This document shows, in pieces, positions 26,681 to 34,689 of a DNA stretch of 64,000 nt. The notes beneath the pieces are model-generated. The model ran no database searches. It saw only the letters and a list, made by a program, of their open reading frames with translations, and was not told where the DNA came from. The stretch's first letter is position 1. The number at the start of each line of letters is the position of its first letter. The position numbers and the translations under genes are program-made. This DNA is from Bifidobacterium coryneforme (lineage in GTDB: Bacteria; Actinomycetota; Actinomycetes; Actinomycetales; Bifidobacteriaceae), in contig NZ_CP007287.1 in NCBI RefSeq assembly GCF_000737865.1, positions 1,330,252 through 1,394,251 on the forward strand. Reading direction: 5' to 3'.

Positions 26681-27409
26681 TCAGACCAGTCTCCTGTATT
26701 CGAAAGACCGGTAGGGAGCCTGTACCTTGACGGTCTGGCCCGGAGCGGGGGCATGAATCATGTATCCGTTACCCACATAGATGGCCACGTGCCCGGGAGC
26801 AACCATCAGGTCACCGGGGGCAGGAGTGCTGACCGGCGTGCCGAATCCGGCCTGAGCATCGGCATTGTGCGGAAGCGCGATTCCGAAGTGGGCAAAAACG
26901 TACTTGGTGAATCCTGAGCAGTCGAATCCGCTCGGGGTCTCACCACCAAAAACATAAGGGACACCCTGGAACTGCATGGCGTAGCTAACGACATCCTGAC
27001 CGGTCCCGGTCACAGGGGCATCATCAACGGCAACCTGCTGAGTAGCCCGCTGACTGGAGCGGCTGGCAACTCCGGACTGATTCCTTGTCTGGGCGTTCTG
27101 AGCGGCCTGGGCGGCCTGAGCAGCGCGGGCCGCCTGACGGGCCTCGGCATCCTTTTCCGCCTGGGACTTGGTCACAGGAACATCCAGGGATTCAATGCCA
27201 CCCCAGTTGGAGTCCTTTTCGACCGTAGTCGAAATCGACTCATCAAGAAGGTTTGCCTTCACCCTGTTATGAGGTGTGAAAGATCGTGACGAGGCAACAG
27301 CAGAATCCGCACTACCAGCGGCATTAGCCACAGCAGGGATACCTGCAAGCAAGGAACCGCACAGGGCGGCTGTCACAAGACGAGTCACTTTTTTGTGTAA
27401 GTTATTCAT
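26681..27409 (-). CDS. Secreted NlpC/P60 peptidoglycan endopeptidase
   Basis: A 242-residue exported wall hydrolase. A signal peptide (KKVTRLVTAALCGSLLAGIPAVANAA) is followed by a polar region with an Ala/Gln-rich coiled-coil-like stretch (about residues 85-110) and the C-terminal NlpC/P60 domain. The domain has the catalytic Cys in SGFDCSGFTKYVF, the His in APGHVAIYVGNG, and MIHAPAPG. Members cut D-Glu to diamino-acid bonds in stem peptides. I use the ATG; a TTG codon immediately precedes it in frame. An AGGA lies about nine bases upstream. The CHAP-domain gene lies upstream in the same direction. Confidence 0.9.
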   Translation of the reverse strand: MNNLHKKVTRLVTAALCGSLLAGIPAVANAAGSADSAVASSRSFTPHNRVKANLLDESISTTVEKDSNWGGIESLDVPVTKSQAEKDAEARQAARAAQAAQAAQNAQTRNQSGVASRSSQRATQQVAVDDAPVTGTGQDVVSYAMQFQGVPYVFGGETPSGFDCSGFTKYVFAHFGIALPHNADAQAGFGTPVSTPAPGDLMVAPGHVAIYVGNGYMIHAPAPGQTVKVQAPYRSFEYRRLV

Positions 27410-27553
27410 CAATTACAATCCTAACACAACAACTGATGACTGTTCAATGCTCAGGTGCATCCGATATGAAATGAGCGAACGCACCGAGGTGGCGGGAAGC
27501 CCGGCACAGTGATGAACTCCCGAACAGGCCGCCCGGGAATTCAGGGATTGCGC

Positions 27554-28456
27554 TCAGTAGTGGATGTACTGCAGCGCGTGAACATTGGTCAGGGTGCGGG
27601 AATAGGTCTTGCCGTTCATGACGGCACCGCACTCCGAAGTAACTATCGAACCATCGGGGTTGATCTTCTCGACGATTGCCACATGACCATAGGTCATGTC
27701 GGACCCTTCCTGACCCGGCTGGAAGACGATCACATCGCCGACATTGCGGGGGGTGTTGTCGACCCAGTACCCCAGCGCCCTGGCCGAATTAGCCCAGTTC
27801 ATGCCATTGCCCAGGTGGGAACCGACAGGCAGGCCCAGCTGATGACGGCGAACATAGGCCCACCACGTGCACTGGCTGAACTCGTAAGCGTTGCCTCTCT
27901 CACCAGTGGCATGATTCGGGTTGAACCCCTCGGGAATCGCGTCCCGGTTCTCGTCCATCAGGTTGGCGACAACCGGATTCTCAGCCAGAGACTTGGACAT
28001 CTGGCTAGCATCAAGATCACTATCACCGAGCTGCCAGGAACCCTCATTCGTCTGGGACTCGGTGGGAAGACTCTGACGGGTCTCCGAACGGGAAACGGTG
28101 GTGCTGCCATAGACGGTCGAATCCAGGGACCCGGCCGGAGTGGCCAGATAGCTCCCGGTACTGCTGGCCATGGGGGAAACCCCATCATTCCTGTTCTGCG
28201 AGAAAGTCAGAGAAGAAGCTGCGGCACCGACCAGAACGGTCAGGGCCGAACCGGTCACAAGGTGTGCGCGACGTGCCTCGGCCTTGGCGGCCAGGCGAAT
28301 GGAGCGACGTGTAGGAGGGGCCACCTCATTAAGTTTCGCAACCAGGGCATCATCGGCATCCATGCCATCCTGCTGGGTGGAGCTCGAAGGAGGGGACACT
28401 AATCTGCCTATACGTGCGCCTTTCCTGGCCGGAGCCCTGTGCGCAGCATGCTTCAT
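27554..28456 (-). CDS. CHAP-domain peptidoglycan hydrolase
   Basis: A 300-residue protein with a basic N-terminus, a single hydrophobic segment near 66-88 (AHLVTGSALTVLVGAAASSL) acting as signal or anchor, a Ser/Thr-rich spacer, and a C-terminal CHAP domain. The catalytic Cys is in FSQCTWWAYVRRH and the His in YGHVAIVEKINPDG, with GDVIVFQPG between. CHAP amidases/endopeptidases cleave stem peptides or cross-bridges. AGGAGTG precedes the ATG. A consensus promoter gives a leader of about 170 nt containing several hairpins. Confidence 0.9.
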   Translation of the reverse strand: MKHAAHRAPARKGARIGRLVSPPSSSTQQDGMDADDALVAKLNEVAPPTRRSIRLAAKAEARRAHLVTGSALTVLVGAAASSLTFSQNRNDGVSPMASSTGSYLATPAGSLDSTVYGSTTVSRSETRQSLPTESQTNEGSWQLGDSDLDASQMSKSLAENPVVANLMDENRDAIPEGFNPNHATGERGNAYEFSQCTWWAYVRRHQLGLPVGSHLGNGMNWANSARALGYWVDNTPRNVGDVIVFQPGQEGSDMTYGHVAIVEKINPDGSIVTSECGAVMNGKTYSRTLTNVHALQYIHY

Positions 28457-28474
28457 ATATCAATCACTCCTATT

Positions 28475-28603
28475 GCGTTCCAACACGACTATCGTGTCGT
28501 ACCACTCTAAAACTTCACAGGTGAACACCTTAAACCAAACCACTACGTTCGACAACTGTGATCGGTTGTCCATACTGGCGTACTCAACCCACTCCCTGTA
28601 CGC
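28475..28603 (-). other. Structured leader of the CHAP hydrolase gene
   Basis: Between the promoter and the ribosome site lie several inverted repeats: GGCGTAC/GTACGCC with a 14-base loop (about 28577-28604), GACAAC/GTTGTC (about 28550-28569) and ACACGA/TCGTGT with a three-base loop (about 28482-28497). Wall-hydrolase leaders are regulated by c-di-AMP riboswitches in other actinobacteria, but the conserved core of that class was not found here. Confidence 0.4.
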
Positions 28604-28635
28604 CACCCAACTTGAGCAACCGCATGTTCATAAGG

Positions 28636-28664
28636 ATTATACGGACTGGCGAAAAGTTGGTCAA
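28636..28664 (-). promoter_or_regulatory. Consensus promoter of the CHAP hydrolase gene
   Basis: On the minus strand, TTGACC (28659-28664) and TATAAT (28636-28641) are separated by exactly 17 bases. This is the best sigma-70-type promoter in the window and implies a 170-nt untranslated leader. Confidence 0.8.
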
Positions 28665-28748
28665 TTGTGGCCCGGGACATTCAATTACGGCGTGTTTATC
28701 CGGGCGTGTCGGCTTTTCTATCCACCGAAAGCGAACTGGTGCCGCTAC

Positions 28749-30152
28749 TCAGACAGGGGTCGCGGCCAGAAGGAAGGAGCCGTTCTCCGTCGCCGTTCCA
28801 GTCTCCTGGACGGTAGATTGCGGCAGGGTGACGACAACCCGCCCGTCCTCCGACGGGATGAAGACGGCCTGACCCTGCTTCAAGGTAACGGAGCTGTACT
28901 CGGTCGAACACTGGATCGCCCCCTCGGTACAGAGGAGGATGCGTGGACCCTTGCGGGGAATCATGAGCCGGCGCGGCCCCAGCTTCTCGATCAGGTCACC
29001 GTACCGCTGGTTCAGTCTTGCCATCAGGGGCCAGGCCGCCTCACCCGCTGACACATTCCCATATACCAGCATGTACTCGCTGATCTTGGGTTTGTAGGTC
29101 ACCATGTTGTGCATGATCAGGGTGGCGATCATGGAGCTGGACGGGTCGATAGGGGCGTTGGGCTGGCAATCCAGACTGCGCAACAGGTTGGGGATGTCGC
29201 GGTGCTTGGGGGTCATGCCGGCACGGAGCACGTTGTCGGAGTTGGTCATGATCTCAGCCGCCGTACCGTGGATATATGCATGAGGGGTGCCCGCAGGAAT
29301 ATAAACGGACTCACCCTCCTCCAGACAGACCGGGTTGAGCATCAGCAGACACAGGACCGACGGGTCTCCCGGGAAGGCTTGTGCGGCCTGGAGAGCGTTG
29401 TCCATGACGGCATGGGTCTTACGCCCCTTGACCTTCTGGCTGGCCGACTCAAGGGCGGCACCAAGCGCGGCGGATGACTCCTCCGGAGCCGTGATGGCGG
29501 TATGAAAGGCCCGAAAGATTCGTCGCCTGGAGTCCGGCCATATCAGCGAGGAGACGGGCATCATGGCATCGGCTTGGGCGAACTGGGCCGGGGGAACCCC
29601 CATGTGGAAGGTCCGCGCAGTCAGGGCCTCTGCCATCAATCGGGCCAGCGGGTGGTCGACCGCGCGCAAGAGGGTCAGCTGGAAAGCCACCGGCGAGAAA
29701 CCTACAGAGGCCGTGAAGGGCTCCAGTGCCACCACCATCTCGTTTTTGGCCAGGGTGTCTTTGAAAGAACGGTCAGGCGCCTCCCGGGGTATGCCGGCGG
29801 CGTTCTCCCGGTTGAATCCTGCCCGGGCTTCGAAATCCAAGGGGTGAACCTGGAGGGATAGGGGTATCCGGGCGGATATTACCTTGAAGAGGTAGGGCAG
29901 GGTCGGGCCGAAGAGCCGCGAATCCTGCTCGCCCAGCATGGTCATGGGATCGCGCCGGATGGCATCGGTCAGGGGAACCGTGTCCCCACCGGAAAGAGTC
30001 AGGGCCGACGGGGATTCAGCGTGGCCACTGAACCACATCTCTGCCAGGGGTTCGGAGCTGCCGCCACCCTCCTGACCAAGGTGGAACATCTGCTGCAGTC
30101 GGTCATAGGACCCCCAGGCGTAATGCTTCTCCACGGCTCGGATCGGAAACAC
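28749..30152 (-). CDS. manA: Mannose-6-phosphate isomerase, class I
   Basis: A 467-residue cupin-fold zinc enzyme interconverting mannose-6-phosphate and fructose-6-phosphate, linking mannose use with GDP-mannose precursors. Zinc and active-site segments are LSLQVHP at about residue 100, VYIPAGTPHAYIHG and LRAGMTPKHRDIPNL. The N-terminus FPIRAVEKHYAWGSYDRL is typical. The start is GTG at 30152, with AAAGGGG five bases upstream. It is longer than E. coli ManA (391 residues), mainly through the C-terminal region. Confidence 0.93.
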   Translation of the reverse strand: MFPIRAVEKHYAWGSYDRLQQMFHLGQEGGGSSEPLAEMWFSGHAESPSALTLSGGDTVPLTDAIRRDPMTMLGEQDSRLFGPTLPYLFKVISARIPLSLQVHPLDFEARAGFNRENAAGIPREAPDRSFKDTLAKNEMVVALEPFTASVGFSPVAFQLTLLRAVDHPLARLMAEALTARTFHMGVPPAQFAQADAMMPVSSLIWPDSRRRIFRAFHTAITAPEESSAALGAALESASQKVKGRKTHAVMDNALQAAQAFPGDPSVLCLLMLNPVCLEEGESVYIPAGTPHAYIHGTAAEIMTNSDNVLRAGMTPKHRDIPNLLRSLDCQPNAPIDPSSSMIATLIMHNMVTYKPKISEYMLVYGNVSAGEAAWPLMARLNQRYGDLIEKLGPRRLMIPRKGPRILLCTEGAIQCSTEYSSVTLKQGQAVFIPSEDGRVVVTLPQSTVQETGTATENGSFLLAATPV

Positions 30153-30296
30153 ACAAGCCCCTTTCTGAAGAAGTCATTGCACAGATCGGGCACAAGGCCC
30201 CCGCCAATCACGTCATGATATGACAGGACTCGGTTTCTGAGCAAGATTGACAAAGACGCGGGTGTTACCTACATGGCCCGATGTCGAGAAATCGGA

Positions 30297-30302
30297 TACA
30301 GT
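30297..30302 (+). promoter_or_regulatory. -10 box adjacent to the DUF2530 start
   Basis: TACAGT followed by GGTAGCC and the ATG at 30310; no ribosome site intervenes, so a leaderless mRNA is inferred. Confidence 0.45.
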
Positions 30303-30309
30303 GGTAGCC

Positions 30310-30564
30310 ATGAAGCTTGCCCCAATTTTCGACCCGGATGTACGCAGACCCTCCCCCAAGCCGGTCCAGGTCGACCTGCGCAAGATCTTCCTTTTCGGAA
30401 CAGTGGTGTGGACCCTGGTCCTGGCCGTCATGGCAGTCCTCAAACTGATCGGATTCGAAACCACGAAGCCGTTGATTGTCTGCCTTTCCGGTGTGGGAGT
30501 CGGCATACTCCTGATTGTCTGGGAGCATTTCAACCGTTGGGATTATCGTCGGTTGGCCGAGTAA
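30310..30564 (+). CDS. DUF2530-like small membrane protein
   Basis: An 84-residue protein with two helices (FLFGTVVWTLVLAVMAVLKL and PLIVCLSGVGVGILLIVW) and a basic C-terminus (HFNRWDYRRLAE). It resembles the actinobacterial DUF2530 family, of unknown function. The 3' end overlaps the 3' end of the convergent kinase gene by 35 bases. No ribosome site is present; a TACAGT box lies seven bases upstream. Confidence 0.72.
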   Translation: MKLAPIFDPDVRRPSPKPVQVDLRKIFLFGTVVWTLVLAVMAVLKLIGFETTKPLIVCLSGVGVGILLIVWEHFNRWDYRRLAE

Positions 30565-31819
30565 CGTCCTCTTCGTCGCCTTCCCCGGCCAGGGGCAGGA
30601 TCAGGCTGAAGGTACTCCCCTGTCCTGGCGCACTCCATAGCGTCACGGAGCCATGATGGGTCAGGGCTACATGCTTGACGATGGACAATCCCAGCCCGAT
30701 ACCGATGGCTGTCTGTTTATTCTGATTGTCAGCACGATAGAACCGCTCGAATATCCGGCCCTGGTCGGCCTTGTCTATGCCCCTGCCGCGGTCGATGACC
30801 CTGATGACCGCGAAGCGCCCGTCCTTGGACGGCTGCGCCACCAGGGAGACCGTCGAGCCCTCCGGTGAATAGGAGATGGCGTTTTCGATCAGTTTGGCCA
30901 GGGCCACCCTGATCTGCTGCCCGTCGCCATGGATGGTCAGGGGTCTGTCACACCGCCACTGCAACCTGACATCGGCCAGGTCCGCGCTATCCCGCTCATC
31001 GCGAACCACTTCCTCGATTTCCCCGGCCACATCCAGGGTGTTCTCCTTGCTGGGTTTGATTCGCTCCTGAGCACGAATCAGGAGGAGCAGGTCCTTGAGT
31101 ACGTGCCCCAGGTAGGCGCTGTACCGCTGCACGGAGGAGGCATCCTTTGAGACGCTGCGCAGGTGGCTACGGAGGAGGTCGGGGTCGTCACCCTCCAGAT
31201 CTGAGGTGGTCTTGAGCTGTGCGGCCAGCTCCTCCAGGGCCTGGACCGGCTTGAGCAACTGCCGCGAGACATTGGTCATGAAGGCATCCCTGGTCCGCGC
31301 GAACCTGACCGACTCACTCACATCGTCAATGAGGACCACGACCAGGGAGTCGTTTACTCGTCCCAGGGTGACCTTGAGCCAGTTGGTCCTGGACACGGCC
31401 CGGGCGCGGACGATGTCTTCTTCATCCCCATCTTCCGGCAACCCCTCATCCGATGCACCGGTACCCTGAGGATTCTTATCATCCTGGTCCGTTCCGATCG
31501 AGGCCACGGTATCGACGGCGAATTCCGTAGGTGTCCTTGTCGTCAGCGACAGGCTCCGACGCCCACCGGACCGGCGAACCTGCGCGATTGCGTCAAGGAT
31601 TCGCTGGTCGCATATCTCGTCGTTCCCGACGATGCCGAGCCTGTAGGCATCAGGACTGGATCTGACCACCTCGTCGTCCCCATCGACCACCACAGTGGCT
31701 GCCGGAATCAGGGAAAGCAGGGCTTCGGTCGAATCGTCCAGGTCCTCTTCTTCCTCCTGATCGTCATCCTCCTCATGGTCTCCCAGGAAGCTGCACAGAC
31801 GTGCCATGATCGATGCCAT
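30530..31819 (-). CDS. SenX3-like histidine kinase lacking the phospho-accepting His
   Basis: A 429-residue kinase-like protein divergent from phoU, the place where SenX3/PhoR phosphate sensors occur. The ATPase domain looks intact: N box LIENAISYSPEGS, G1 VIDRGRGID, F box RIFERFYR, G2 GIGLGLSIVKH. The dimerisation/phosphoacceptor helix reads DAFMTNVSRQLLKPVQALEELA, where family members have NVSHELRTP; the His is Arg186 (codon CGG at 31262-31264). There are no transmembrane helices; the N-terminus is very acidic (HEEDDDQEEEEDLDDS) and a PAS-like region follows. It is therefore probably a soluble, non-autophosphorylating relative. The ATG at 31819 has GGAGGGAG upstream. No response-regulator gene is adjacent. 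Confidence 0.82.
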   Translation of the reverse strand: MASIMARLCSFLGDHEEDDDQEEEEDLDDSTEALLSLIPAATVVVDGDDEVVRSSPDAYRLGIVGNDEICDQRILDAIAQVRRSGGRRSLSLTTRTPTEFAVDTVASIGTDQDDKNPQGTGASDEGLPEDGDEEDIVRARAVSRTNWLKVTLGRVNDSLVVVLIDDVSESVRFARTRDAFMTNVSRQLLKPVQALEELAAQLKTTSDLEGDDPDLLRSHLRSVSKDASSVQRYSAYLGHVLKDLLLLIRAQERIKPSKENTLDVAGEIEEVVRDERDSADLADVRLQWRCDRPLTIHGDGQQIRVALAKLIENAISYSPEGSTVSLVAQPSKDGRFAVIRVIDRGRGIDKADQGRIFERFYRADNQNKQTAIGIGLGLSIVKHVALTHHGSVTLWSAPGQGSTFSLILPLAGEGDEEDVTRPTDDNPNG

Positions 31820-32019
31820 ATGCCGACTCCCTCCGGTCTCTCTGCACCGACGGTGGACGTCGTGTCGTGGACCGATTGCCATTGATCGTTTCGGCACCAT
31901 TCTCGCATACCCGATTCCGATTCAGCACACCCACCCGCCGCTTGCTCCGGACTTTTCCTTGCCGCCCCGGTCGCATAGACTGGGACCATACCGTTGACCA
32001 AGGCCGAAAGGGAACAGAC

Positions 32020-32697
32020 ATGCGAGTGATCTTCAACGAGGAACTGGGGCTGGTTGCCGACGACCTCGACCGTATGGCTCTGAGTGTCCGCGATGCCATC
32101 AAGAAGGCCGGTCGTTCCATGCTGAAGTGCGACGTCGAGACCGCCCAGGAAGTCATCGACGGCGATGCCGACATCGACCGCCTCCACGCCAGTATCATCG
32201 ACCAGTGCATCAGGCTACTGGCCAAGCAGAGTCCTGTGGCCACCGACTTGCGTGTAGTGGTCTCCACGCTGAGTCTTTCGGCGACCTTCGAGCGCATGGG
32301 TGACCTGGCACGGCATATCGCCGAGACCGCCCGCCGGTCCTACCCCGACCCCACCCTGCCCGAAGAGGTCGTCCCCCTCTTCCAGCAGATGCAGGAGTTC
32401 CTGGACGTCCTGGCCGACCGCCTGGTCGATATGCTCTCCGACAGGGACACGACCATTGCCGAGCGGATCATCATCAACGACGACAAAATGGACAAACTCC
32501 ACCAAAAGACGTTTGAATATGCGCTTTCCGACGATTGGAGGGGGTCCAGGCAACAGTTGATCGATATGGTCCTGGTGGCCCGCTTCATGGAGCGCCTTGG
32601 CGACCACGGCGTCTCGGCCGCCCGCCGCGTGGTCTACATCGTATCGGGATTCGATCCGTCAAAGGACCCCAGGGATCTGGACACCGACCTGGACTGA
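32020..32697 (+). CDS. phoU: Phosphate-signalling regulator PhoU
   Basis: A 225-residue all-helical protein made of two three-helix PhoU repeats, which binds metal clusters and couples the Pst transporter to the phosphate sensor kinase. Repeat motifs are visible as VIDGDADIDRLHASIID with VATDLRVVVSTLSLSATFERMGDLARHIAE, and IINDDKMDKLHQKTFEY with MVLVARFMERLGDHGVSAARRVVYIVSG. The ATG at 32020 follows AAGGGA. It is divergent from the SenX3-like kinase gene; no pst genes are nearby. Confidence 0.93.
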   Translation: MRVIFNEELGLVADDLDRMALSVRDAIKKAGRSMLKCDVETAQEVIDGDADIDRLHASIIDQCIRLLAKQSPVATDLRVVVSTLSLSATFERMGDLARHIAETARRSYPDPTLPEEVVPLFQQMQEFLDVLADRLVDMLSDRDTTIAERIIINDDKMDKLHQKTFEYALSDDWRGSRQQLIDMVLVARFMERLGDHGVSAARRVVYIVSGFDPSKDPRDLDTDLD

Positions 32698-32787
32698 CCC
32701 CTCCCCCGCATCTGGCGTGGCCGGCATTGGAAGGGGCCGTCTTTCCATACGCTCCCTGAGCGGAGTAAAACGGCAATCGATGCATGC

Positions 32788-32827
32788 ATCAGAGCTGTCC
32801 GGCACCCTGGTGTCGGACAGCTCTGAT
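32788..32827. terminator. Bidirectional terminator between phoU and the sugar ABC operon
   Basis: Positions 32788-32801 (ATCAGAGCTGTCCG) are perfectly complementary to 32814-32827, loop 12 bases. It lies between the converging phoU and the last permease gene. Confidence 0.8.
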
Positions 32828-32858
32828 GATAAGGAGGACGACCGGTCAAACCATCCGT

Positions 32859-33761
32859 CTACTTGACGGAGCCGCGAACCACACCGGAGATGACCCACCG
32901 CTGGGAGAAGATATAGACAAGCAGCAGTGGCGCCATGGCCATCAGATAGGAAGCAAATGCCACGGTGTAGTTGGTGTTGTACTGACCCTGGAAGACATAC
33001 TGGGCCAGCGGCAGGGTCCTTGCGCTGGGGTCCGTCAGCACCACCAAGGGCATGATGAAGTCGTTCCATGCCCAGACACAGGTCAGGATGCCCACCGTAG
33101 CGTTCATCGGCATCAGGAGGGGGAAAATGATCTGCCTGAAGACCCGCCAGGTAGAGGCGCCATCAACCCGGGCGGCCTCCTCCAGCTCCATGGGAATGGA
33201 GTGCAGATAGGTCGTGTAGAGGAAGATGTTCATCGAGAACCCATACAGGGTATAGAGCACAATCAGACCGGCCTGATTGTCCAACCCGAGCAGACCCGTC
33301 TCTTTCACGACCGGCAACATGACGATCGGGAAGGGGATGAACATGGCTGCCAGGAAGTAGTAGTAGACGATCTTGAAGAACGGCCTGTGCATGTTTCTTG
33401 CCAGAGCATAGGCCAATACGGAACTGGTCAGCAGGGTCAGAACCACCGAGCAAACCGTTATCAGTGCCGTGTTCAGCAGGGCGCTGGGGAAGTTGGTCCG
33501 CTGCCAGGCCTCGGCGAAATTGCTCCAGTGCACCGGGTTCGGCCACTCGAAGCCGGTTCCCTGGGCCAACTGTTCAGGGCTCTTCAGGGCAATGGCAACA
33601 GCGAAATAAAGCGGCACCAGAACGGTCAGGGAGCAAACGGCAACCAGGGCCGTCAACCACCAATTGACACCGTGGAGGCGCCTGCCGAAGCTTCTTCCGG
33701 TATGAGGCGACGCATCGGTCGACTGTGCCGGGGCTGAGTTCATAACTTGACTGGCGGTCAT
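32859..33761 (-). CDS. Sugar ABC transporter permease (MalG/AraQ type)
   Basis: A 300-residue inner-membrane permease with six helices. The cytoplasmic EAA loop that docks with the ATPase is ELEEAARVDGASTWRVFRQIIFPLLMP (about residues 190-215). It pairs with the preceding permease and binding protein as a CUT1-type importer for oligosaccharides. The ATG at 33761 has AGGAGG upstream and lies five bases after the first permease gene. No ATPase gene is in the locus, so it presumably uses a shared MsmK-type ATPase encoded elsewhere. Confidence 0.92.
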   Translation of the reverse strand: MTASQVMNSAPAQSTDASPHTGRSFGRRLHGVNWWLTALVAVCSLTVLVPLYFAVAIALKSPEQLAQGTGFEWPNPVHWSNFAEAWQRTNFPSALLNTALITVCSVVLTLLTSSVLAYALARNMHRPFFKIVYYYFLAAMFIPFPIVMLPVVKETGLLGLDNQAGLIVLYTLYGFSMNIFLYTTYLHSIPMELEEAARVDGASTWRVFRQIIFPLLMPMNATVGILTCVWAWNDFIMPLVVLTDPSARTLPLAQYVFQGQYNTNYTVAFASYLMAMAPLLLVYIFSQRWVISGVVRGSVK

Positions 33762-33766
33762 GGCTC

Positions 33767-34675
33767 TTAATCCTCCTTCGGATTAAGGTAACGGAGCTGG
33801 ATAAAGGAGAAGGCCGTGATAATAAGGAAGAGAATCGCGGCATCGGCGGACTGGTAGGCGAATTCCCCTCCCGTGAACCCTCCCTGGTATATCTGCAAAG
33901 TCACGGACTCGGTGGCCATGCCAGGCCCTCCATCGGTCAGGGCGACTATCTGGTCGAAGGCCTGCATGAAGTTCTTGATGTTGAGCACCACGTTGATGGT
34001 CACGTACCCCATGATCAGGGGCAGGGTGATGGACTTGAAGGCCTTGAACCCCGTGGCCCCATCAAGCGAGGCGGCCTCATACAGGTCCTCGGGTATGGTC
34101 TGCAGACCCGCCAGATAGATGATGATGGCGAAAGCACAGGCCTGCCAGACCGTCACGATGACGATGGGAATCCAGGCCCAGTGCTCGTTGGTCAGGATGT
34201 TGTCCCTGAGCAGGGGAATCGAAGAGAATATCCTCGGCACCGACTTGGAGAAGAAGAACTGGAAGACATAGCCGATGATGAGCATGGACAGGACGTAGGG
34301 TATGAAGAATATCCCCCTGAAGAAGTTCCTGGCCTTGATTTTGGCATTCAAGGCCAGGGCGACCGCCAGGGAAATGACATTGGTCAGTATCGTGGCCACC
34401 AAGGAGAAGAATATGGTGAACAGGTAGGAGTGCAGAACCCTGTCGTCCCCGAAGAGGTTGATGTAGTTCGAGAACCCTACCATGCGCCACTTGCCGTAGC
34501 CGGCATAGTTCGTGAAGCTGAAGAAGATGCCGGCCAGCATGGGGATGGTGTGGAAGATGGCGAACAGAATGACAAAGGGCCAGACCATCCAATAATAGGT
34601 TGCCTCCGCCAGTTTGCGGCGCTTGCGCCTCATCGTACCCCCGCCCACTGCGGGTCGAGCCTGTGTCATAGTCAT
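33767..34675 (-). CDS. Sugar ABC transporter permease (MalF/UgpA type)
   Basis: A 302-residue permease with six helices. The basic N-terminus (GGTMRRKRRKLAEATYYWMV) leads into the first helix, and the EAA loop is DLYEAASLDGATGFKAFKSITLPLI. FTNYAGYGKWRMVGFSNYINLF and LTDGGPGMATESVTLQIYQGGF are typical of CUT1 MalF-like subunits. I start at the ATG at 34675, preceded by GGAGG, rather than a 16-residue upstream extension. It sits between the binding protein (14 bases) and the second permease (5 bases). Confidence 0.92.
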   Translation of the reverse strand: MTMTQARPAVGGGTMRRKRRKLAEATYYWMVWPFVILFAIFHTIPMLAGIFFSFTNYAGYGKWRMVGFSNYINLFGDDRVLHSYLFTIFFSLVATILTNVISLAVALALNAKIKARNFFRGIFFIPYVLSMLIIGYVFQFFFSKSVPRIFSSIPLLRDNILTNEHWAWIPIVIVTVWQACAFAIIIYLAGLQTIPEDLYEAASLDGATGFKAFKSITLPLIMGYVTINVVLNIKNFMQAFDQIVALTDGGPGMATESVTLQIYQGGFTGGEFAYQSADAAILFLIITAFSFIQLRYLNPKED

Positions 34676-34689
34676 GGGATTGCCTCCGC

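Noticed and set aside
28457-28640. c-di-AMP (ydaO) riboswitch before the CHAP hydrolase
   Set aside because: The location is suitable, but the conserved internal loops of that class could not be matched, so only a structured leader is claimed.
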